This document shows positions 56,122-64,000 of a DNA stretch of 64,000 bases, one piece after another. Source of the stretch: Capitulum mitella (Eukaryota > Arthropoda > Thecostraca > Pollicipedomorpha > Pollicipedidae); contig CP099841.1 of assembly GCA_030062745.1 (NCBI GenBank), forward strand, positions 3,720,001-3,784,000, in the 5' to 3' direction. The notes under the pieces were generated by a model, which was not told the DNA's origin, ran no database searches, and saw nothing but the letters and a program-made list of their open reading frames with translations. The first letter of the stretch is position 1, and each line of letters opens with the position of its first letter. Made by a program: the position numbers and the translations under genes.

Positions 56122-59100
56122 GCAGAAGATGGGCTCCGCTAGAGGACATCAAGGTTTTCGCTGGATTCAGTTATTTTGTGTGTCTTGGAGGGCATGCACC
56201 ACGCCGCTTTAAAGGGGCTCTCGGCTCGGCCCCTGGATATGTCTTCCGGTCCACAGCTGCGGGATGTTAAAATGGGGCGTTCAAACAAAACTGTCACAGC
56301 CAAATGGCTCTGTATGCCAAAGCCTCGAAAAACTGATTTTCTCATTTATCCACTTCGTACGCTCATCCTCATGCCATGACCGAGATCATCGAGGCTGTTC
56401 TCGAGCCCGAGTCATACGATAAGGGTGAGTCAAGGTGGAGGCGCGCACATAACATACAGCATGTAATGAGAGGCATATATACATCGTTATAAGTCGAGAT
56501 CGGCATGGTGGCAGAAAAATACCACGAGGAGATGTGTTAAATGTGTATCGGTTTTCCATAATGTTATTCAGTTTTTAACTACATACAAAAAAATGATGTT
56601 CTAGTACATCTTTGCAACATTCACCATTATGCACGCGTTTGGGGCAAATGCAGTGCAATGGCTGGGCAAGGGCAATCAGCTCTTGGGACAAATCACCTAC
56701 AGGATCTTTAAAATTGCACGAACAAAAAAAAGATTATCCAGGAACAGCTAGTTTAAACAGACGAGCAGCAACAAATAAGCTTCATTTTTTAAGAATGCCC
56801 ATCCTGATGCATTTCTGAATTCAAATTTTGCTGAACCTTGTGGTATTCGAGTGACAGGAAACTACTTCGACTGTAGAAATCGCGCACTGTGCACCTGAGA
56901 ATTTTCGATGAAATTAATAAAACTTAAAAATTCTCGCCGGATACTTATCATATTGAAATGATGAACGTATAGTTGAATCCTTGGTTGAGTCCATTTATGC
57001 GTCTGTTTGTCAAAATGCGTGATTAATGCGCATCACTTCAACCTTCTGCGCAAAGAAACTCTGACGTCCAGCGCCATCAAACTTTTTCTCCTCATTGATT
57101 ACACAATTTGAAAGCGAAAGTGCAGAGAGTGTTGGCGACAGAGTGGGTTAAATGCCACTAGGAAGCAAGGTTTGTGTGAACAAATCCTTCACACCTTTTT
57201 TATTTCAGTTGTTTGGTCGTGCCGACTCCTCGAGCCATTACATGAAGCAACGGATGTTTGAAGGGAACATTTATATGTCGCGCCAAATGAAACAAAATCT
57301 TCCTGCAGAATTGGACCACACGAAACCAGTCACACAGACATTGCTGAGAGCAGATTGACGCGACTCATTTAACACACGGACGTTAGCAAAAATTTGGTCA
57401 GGTCAGGTTTGGAAATGGTCGCTTTTTGTTAACCTCCTGGACAGTAAGGTCTTATTGGGAAAGACGTCGAGAACCAGGTCACACCGACTGAGCAAAGCGA
57501 GCGAGGTCTATCGGAAGGAAGTTGGCCGAAGGCCAGCGTTTGCCGATGGTTACCAATAACTGTAACGAAAGTTGACCATTTTGTTTCGGAGTATACGTGA
57601 GTAAAATGGGTTTGCTGTTATAACAAGCCCAAATATTTCGGCTCAGACTGATGTCCCTTTGTCAGTGCGATTAACCCTAATCCCACCAACGAAGGTATAT
57701 TAAGTTGTGCTGAAATATTTGTTATTTTTGCACCATCAGACACCTTATACTCAGGCTTACTCTGAAAAATATTTCCGCTTGCCTACTAATGGATAGGCAG
57801 GCGTGCCTTCCTTCCATGCCTCAGTGACTCAATGACTTTAAATGCCAAGGTTCCTACACTACTTCAAGAATCACTTCGGGTTACACCACTCCCGCTACTC
57901 TATTTTTCTAAATATACTCCCGACGCCAATGTTAGTGGGTGATGAACTCGCGAGTCGGGCGAGCGGGCAGCAGGCTGGTCCCGCCACCCGGATGGCGAGG
58001 TACACAATGCCATACCATGCTCGAGTGTAATCGACTTCAGCTATTGAAGAAGAACGTCATAACGGACTCGTTCCTAACGAAAGTTATTCACACAGCAAGG
58101 TCGTTTTGTATCTGTGGTGTAGTAAAATGAATGATGCATGGTTTCGCTAGCGTGAAATTAAGACATTGATCACCCAGGTTCGCTTCGGGCGTCAGTGACG
58201 TATTGGTCATCTTATCCCCTGCTGCTTACGAAACCGTGCATTTTTGTGTTGAGAAACCTGATGCTGCAAATTATTCGCTTCATTCATAACGGACACATCT
58301 TTAGAGCATGGCTTTCACGTACTCCGTCTCAAGAAATAGCCAGCTGTTCATGTTCTTAAAGCAAAGCGTTAACCTTTGCAGTGGTTAGCTTTTACCCCGC
58401 CCTGCTCTTGGTGCCACTCCCCCAGAGCGCTGGCCTCACCGCCAGCAGCCTCCCATAATTTGACTAATGGCTTCGTCATTAGGGCCACGCTTGGCTCCAG
58501 TCCGTCCGAGGCGCTCAAGATGATCAAGACGCCACTCGCCGCTTGAAGCGCGCGCGGCCACCCCGGCCGGGTCCGAGCGGCGACGGCGGACGGTGCCGTG
58601 GTCGACGGTGGCCGCAGTGATGGCCGGATTCCCGACAATTCGCCGCCAGCCGCCGTGAAGGACGCTGCCGCGGCCGCGCTCCGCGCATGACTGGCGTTTG
58701 GCCGCCGCCGCCGAGCGGGAACCGACCACACTGGGATGGGCTCTGACGTCACGCAACCTTTTGTATGCTGGGACGGCCAGTGGTGCTTTTGATCGGGACT
58801 ATTCGGCCCGCTATCGGACAGATTGACGGTGGAAATCTTTGTTTACGTGAAGATGCCTCTAGAACAGCTTTCACGTGTGGAGTGGTTGGTCACAGTTGGC
58901 CAAAAATGAGTGTCACCCACTTTGCGGTCGGCTAATGCAGCCGATGATTTCATGCAACATGTATTTACGAGTTTTATTATTTGGGCTTCCCAACCTTTGG
59001 TGGCCTTGTTTGTGGACTTCGGTCATGAATCGATCAGATCCAGCCTTCGGCAGATAAGCCGTGATTTTTGCAGAACATATTACTGCGATGCGTGATGCAA

Positions 59101-59624
59101 TAAACGGAGATTATAGGATAATTCTACTTAAGAATGTTATGATTTTGGAATGCTTAAAACGGCATTAGTTCAAGTAATATGGGATCTTCAACAGAGCAGA
59201 CAGAGGGAGGAGGGGTTATGACTGCCTCACGTTGTCTTAAAAGTGCGCTCTAACGGGCGACGAAAACCGTATTGTTGAAGAGTTTTGTACTTCATTAAGA
59301 GCACACTAGCAAAGTTACGAAGTGACACTAAAACGCAAAAAGCCGTAAGCTCCGAGCTGTGTTAAGTGATGTCACTGCAGCTTGAATGCAAATATCTCTT
59401 CTATACTCAGGAACTGGGCGGATGAAATTTCGTAGTCCGTACTGCATCAGCAAATGACTTTTGAGACGTTTATGGCGCCGAATTGTTCCAACCTGACTTC
59501 CTGAAGCACTAACTTCATTAGCCCACCTCGATCAAACATTACTGAGAGGAGCCTTCCTACATCTCCGGTAGTCTAGGAGTGGGGCAATGACATGCGATGT
59601 AAAAGGGGCGCTGGGTTTGGGTCT
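56122..59624. other. AT-rich intergenic DNA with one CpG island, no supported gene
   Basis: Nothing is recognisable from 56122 to 58360. A CpG-rich island at 58480-58750 has frames on the minus strand (58369-58756) that match nothing. From 58760 to 59624 there is AT-rich DNA without features. Confidence 0.3.
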
Positions 59625-59985
59625 CAAAACCAGGCTAGTGCTCGATTCCATTAGGAATCAGAAGCGACTTTAGAATTAATTCCGTTCTCGCCAGAGCCCC
59701 AGTCATAGTTACAGGAGGCGATTCCACTGGTAACTGACGGAATCACAGTTGGGGTTGAATCGCGGTTATCCATGGAATCAGATCAGAATTGGAACCAATT
59801 CCATTGCTTTAACTCAATTCAGTGGATTTAAGCGGAATCGTTTCCGCAATCGACTCATCTCATTTTGGTTTGGAATCAGCATCGACTCAGTTTTGGATAA
59901 CCGTGTTGATTCAGAATCCACATCGATTGAGGAAGCCATGAGTCGATTCAGAACTGATTCGCCGAAGTGGAATCTAGCATAAATC
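59625..59985. repeat. GATTCC-rich dispersed repeat, copy 2
   Basis: Nearly every 15-25 bp contains GATTCC, GAATC or a close variant. The opening CTCGATTCCATTAGGAATCA matches the start of the copy at 4364-4560. The frame at 59749-59982 is a by-product of this repetition (Ser/Asp/Arg-rich). Confidence 0.55.
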
Positions 59986-61470
59986 TGCTCAGAACAGGGT
60001 CCGTAAATCTGTTAAGAACGAGCATCTGTATTTGGCTCGAGCCTGAAAAGGACCAGCCGGCCCTCGAAAAGCTGTCTTGCAGTTGCATAGCACGCGAAAG
60101 ATCCTGCAAGAACCTCTGGGCCAGTTCTTACGGTAAATTTTCCGTACATATGTGGGCACTTGGGCCTTGGGGCCAGGGTAAACTGTCACCTAATTGAAGA
60201 AAAACATAGGTAGCGGGGTCAGAGTCAATGCAACAACCTCAGCAGCCTATGCCATTGATTGAAATCTACTTCATTTTACTTGTTGTTTACCTGGCAATCA
60301 GCGAAAGTTTGTACATTTGCCTGAAATTCCGCTGCTCCTCAGAGAAAATGAAAGTTTTTTTAGGGTTGCCCAAAACCTCAAAAAGCTTGAAAATGTCAAC
60401 TTCCTTTTCTAAAGCTATCTAGATCCCTGCGTCGCCGTACCAGCCCACAAAAGAAATAATGAGTTATATTGGAAATTTCGTCGTCACCAAGTGGCCACGA
60501 TTTTCAGCATGTATTTTGTCTAAACACAGAGGCGTTTCCTGACATCTGACGACCTCCTTTACCTCGACGGGGATGTCTCCTGGCCGCGTGCACCCGGGAG
60601 GTCGCATGCCGACGAAAACTCGTGGTACGGCTTCCTCGGGGGCAGGGCCACACCGGACGAGATACATCACGACAGCAGCCGGCGGACGTTAAAGTCGACC
60701 CGTGCGGGCCGCCTCGGCTAGTTTTGTCACGCCCCGAGAGCTGCTGGTGACAGCAGGGTCCAAATGCAAGCTTGTTGCTTATGCAACGGGAACGTGTGGC
60801 TTTCTGGTCCCATATCCAATGCTGGTGTTTGGCCTTTACGAAGGTCACTCCTTCCTGACCAAGGTTTTGATGCCTTCAGTCTCGGCATTTAAGAGCTACA
60901 TACACTGGCCCATGGTGCACCTCCGCTGGGCCCGTACGATCTCCCTGCTGCGATGACTGCGTCCAGGAATACTCTTATATGTTGAAAATGCGGACAAGAC
61001 TTACCTCTGAATTCCGCATGGCTGGGTCATTCATCAGCGGCGAGTCTGGCCGATCGACGGGACCATCGCTTTAAAAACCATAACTCCGTCCGCCTCTTAC
61101 TATACAAACTACGTCTTGGTATACCGTTTAAGTTTCCGGGAGCAGGGGGGGGGGGTGTTATTTCAGCCTACGTGCAGTAACTAAACTTGATCGTGAAGGA
61201 AAGAAATCCGTAAAAGGCCCTAGATTGTGTAAATATGTTGTAAATATGTCGGGGTTCTGTCCTTCTTCGTATGCGTCTTCTAAAACTGCACACAGTCCAT
61301 TTAATTGCGAAGGGTCAAATAAACAAAGGACCCTAGGTCGTTCCCTTAGCATTTAAGGAGGTGATGTCTTTTTGCATTTCCCTATTCATGTTACGTGCAG
61401 TTTAGAGGATGATTTTTTGACCGAAGCGTGATTTAACTTTTTGAATGCTGTATCTTAATTTTTATCACTT
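59986..61470. other. Intergenic DNA, no supported gene
   Basis: The most coding-like part is 60470-60960, open on both strands (minus 60504-60848, plus 60702-60956), with no domain I can name. It could be a mobile-element remnant. Confidence 0.3.
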
Positions 61471-61530
61471 TTGAAGAGAGCCGATAGCTGAAACGTTGGT
61501 CCCAATGATAATATATATTATCATTGGGCT
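61471..61530 (+). ncRNA. Hammerhead-like core followed by a perfect 28-bp palindrome
   Basis: TTGAAGAGAGCCGATAGCTG continues with AAACGTTGG (61471-61499). A short stem AGC/GCT with loop CGATA is followed by GAAAC, the layout of a hammerhead stem II plus GAAA box, with the CTGATGA box altered to TTGAAGA. Bases 61501-61528 are an exact palindrome (half-site CCCAATGATAATAT). Similar motif-plus-foldback blocks occur at Penelope-like element ends, but no Penelope protein is nearby. Activity is not claimed. Confidence 0.35.
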
Positions 61531-61536
61531 GGGATA

Positions 61537-61539
61537 TAA

Positions 61540-61580
<41 letters not shown>
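61537..61580. repeat. (AT)n microsatellite
   Basis: An uninterrupted TATATA run of about 40 bp directly after ATAAATAAA. It may have grown from the tail of the element carrying the hammerhead-like core. Confidence 0.95.
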
Positions 61581-61584
<4 letters not shown>

Positions 61585-63371
61585 GTGAATCCAAGCTTCT
61601 CCTGCTAAAACGAAGGTCATTTATTTCCATGACCACGCCTCAGACTCGGAGCCAATTAAGACATTTTTTACTCTCTTCAGAAACATCTATATTCAAAAAG
61701 GATGTGTGCCGGTGTGATGAGTTTATAGCAACTGAGTATTGCGGTAATGTCTGCACGCATCCCGACCGTCAGTGGAAGTTCCCCACCTCATAAGCGTTCA
61801 CCAAACAATTGTACCATTTAATGACATGGTGAATAAAATGGAAGATTTCCGTCGAGCGCTGGGAATCATGTCAGAGCCATTCGCATCTTACAAAAATTGC
61901 AGATACGAGAGCACCGTCTCGAGACTCTCTTGGCTTGTGTGATCGGACTCCTCTAATGGACCTGCCGAGCGGGTCAGCGTGCGACGAGTTCCAGTCACGG
62001 CCCCGAACAGGTTACAAGGTCTAAAAGTCAAGTATCGATCGAAAAAACATCACGAGGAATGAACCCGAGGTCGGAACTGTTCTCAGTCCACAGGCGTGCT
62101 GCCATATGTCAAATATCACCTGCCATCCACGAGCCATACCAATGAGCGATTCTCAACGCACTCTTGATAACGTTGCGTAGATATTCCGACGGTGACCAAT
62201 ACTGCCGACTTACGGACTCATGCGGATATTTTGCAGACCCTTTTATGCAACGGTTACGTTAAGTTATTCCCAAAAATCCTGCAGCGTTCAGTAAACACTA
62301 CGTATCGTTCACCCTAAACTGAGAAAGCGGAAACGATGTGCCGTGTAAAAGTGGTAGCATGTATGTACATTAGAATTCGTGCCTTGAAAAGGTTGAAAAT
62401 TAATGCTCACCCTGGAAACATGAAGTCCAGTGGCTGTTATCGTTTTCGACTTTTTCACTTTTTGACAGTGACTTCAACGAGTTTTTTTTGCCAGGTTTTG
62501 GCGCCAAGGCCAGTGATAGCGGAAGGAGCGTGATAAAAAGGGTTTGAGTGTAGAGTGATCGCGTCATGATGATCAACCGGTCTTGTCGCAAGCTATGCTG
62601 AGATGTACGAGTTTTATCCGCGCGAGCTTTACACAGGCGCTTCCCCGTTTCCGATATTATGCCAGGCAACAATTACTGGCAGGTCAAGCCAGTCAGCATG
62701 ACCTGACAGAATAACATTATTGCCTCCGAGTAGCGAAGGCCACTGCCTCCCACTGCTGCCTGCAGCCGTCATCTGTGAAATGTAGCGCACAAACAGCAAC
62801 GGTTCCCAAGGCATGCTTTAATGAGGCTGTCAGTCAACCATTTGACCTACGCCTAGTCTGATGAACTCACAGGCGGTTGTGACTCTCAGAGCCATAAGAC
62901 AGTTTCTAATTGGGAATGCTGAATCATCGAAACGTTCTTCATCGAAGAATCAAAATACTCGGGCCTCGTGCGGGACACCGTTAACGTGAAACATTCTATG
63001 AAAATCCTTGTCAGAGTGCATGAAGTAAAAATATATATGCTAGATGTAAACGACATAATTATGTTCACGTTTTTAGTGGAACAGAAGCAGGATCTAGATG
63101 AACCGTGAAGCGAGGTTCATCTAGATCGGGTCAAACAAGGTCACCCCGAGTCAACATTTGAAAATGTTACATTTCGTCGAAAGAGCACATAAGACAAGCT
63201 GATGAGCTGCTGGTAGGAAGGATATCCTTGTATAACCGTACGTACGTTAGGTGACTTACTTAGGTCATCTGAGGCCATGCGAGATCGTCTGAGGTCAAAA
63301 AAATGCATCTTCTGAAAATTCAATTGACTTAGTTTGGTTGTATCCAGAGAAAAATAAGTAGCTTTTATCTG
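61585..63371. other. Intergenic DNA, no supported gene
   Basis: Short frames on both strands, none recognised. From about 63240 AGGTCA-type words appear (TTAGGTCATCTGAGG, CTGAGGTCAAAA). Confidence 0.3.
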
Positions 63372-63455
63372 CACTCATTGACTTTGGATATCGGTGGGCC
63401 TGACCTAGCTTTGTCGTGCTAGGTCAGGTCCACTGATATCCAAGGTCAATGAGTG
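63372..63455. repeat. Long hairpin, 38-bp arms with 8-nt loop
   Basis: Bases 63372-63409 and 63418-63455 are reverse complements at 35 of 38 positions. All three differences are transitions that would still pair as G-U on one strand. Arm ends read CACTCATTGAC and GTCAATGAGTG, and the inner ends TGACCTAGC and GCTAGGTCA. The arms contain AGGTCA words and a shared GATATC. Confidence 0.8.
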
Positions 63456-64000
63456 TAAATAAAAAATTGCTCATTTGTCGTGCATTGAGGTGACTACATT
63501 TATCCTTTAGTCAAGGTCCCCACCACTTTTCCATGTGACCCATTTACAGAATATTGCATTTTTGTACACGAACCCGCTTGACCTCGATTGACCTGACGCA
63601 GGGTACTTAGGCCTTTTGATTGTAAATTTGTCATAAATGCTACCTCCCCTCAAAGTTCTGCAAGGAATTATCGTCTCTACGTTTCCAATTCTTTTTCATG
63701 CACTCCTATTGTTTGTCAGGACATGACGAGAATCATAACAAATCTGCCAGCCCTTACTTTTTTAACCTTCCCCGTACCAGGGGATGTTTGAACACTACCG
63801 TCAGGTTTTTCCGCCGTAGCAGAAAAACGGCAAAACATAGGGCTGCCAAATTTGCCGCGTCTTTTCTATCATTGATTACACGTATTCAGTCAAAGTTTTA
63901 GTCCCGAGTCAGGTCAGACCACTGACCTAGATCAGGTCAAAGAGCTCAACCTTAAATTTTTTGACCACCTGTTACTTTTTGGGGGGTTTGACCGAGTTCG
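63456..64000. repeat. AGGTCA/TGACCT-rich tail of the window
   Basis: Half-sites recur: TTGACCTCGATTGACCTGACG near 63580 and CAGGTCAGACCACTGACCTAGATCAGGTCA (in three half-sites) near 63911-63940. The word use matches the TTAA elements and the 34.5-35.9 kb segment. No frame is credible, and the segment runs off the window. Confidence 0.4.

Noticed and set aside
1-64000. CRISPR array, operon or phage-type defence system
   Set aside because: The repeats are degenerate minisatellites without unique spacers, and the gene structure is eukaryotic.

Overview
This is animal nuclear DNA, most likely from an arthropod and plausibly a crustacean. Only two well-supported protein-coding genes are present, both on the minus strand. 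One is a two-exon Frizzled receptor of the Frizzled-4 class. The other is a secreted Ala/Val/Pro-rich structural protein of the arthropod cuticle type, with the usual tiny first coding exon. Introns, TATA and initiator elements, CpG-rich islands, microsatellites and many degraded transposons all fit a eukaryote. I see no operons, rRNA or CRISPR. The species cannot be fixed from the sequence alone.

Layout. 1-3.5 kb: a GC-rich end, then AT-rich intergenic DNA with an old duplication. 3.55-4.33 kb: a GC-rich minisatellite of about 30 nt period. 5-16.25 kb: the Frizzled gene (exon 2 at 6653-8222, exon 1 at 15716-15896), whose 7.5-kb intron holds three more GC-rich minisatellites. Each exon carries exactly one surplus base, so the frame is broken twice as assembled. 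16.3-31 kb: repeat-rich DNA with two inverted copies of a ~1.2-kb TTAA-flanked piggyBac-like non-autonomous transposon, a ~2-kb element made of degenerate ~21-nt units that was invaded twice, a hAT-like MITE and a Penelope 3' remnant. 31.7-33.4 kb: the cuticle-type gene with TATA box and four-codon exon 1. 34-40 kb: AGGTCA-rich sequence and a tRNA-derived SINE with perfect target-site duplications. 40.9-42.2 kb: a decayed mariner-like transposase. 45.9-48 kb: the second, uninvaded copy of the ~2-kb element. 49.9-50.76 kb: a 5'-truncated Penelope-like element with GIY-YIG domain and a hammerhead-like core. 51-64 kb: a second SINE, a CpG island with YY1 and CRE sites, microsatellites, long hairpins and an AGGTCA-rich tail.

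The two genes are unrelated in function: Frizzled is a Wnt receptor at the plasma membrane and the other protein is extracellular matrix. The most informative structure is the transposon stratigraphy. Each TTAA element has a related, uninvaded copy of its insertion site elsewhere in the window, which makes its boundaries and target duplication directly readable. Both copies also keep inverted AGGTCA/TGACCT pairs of the kind bound by ecdysone-receptor-type nuclear receptors.
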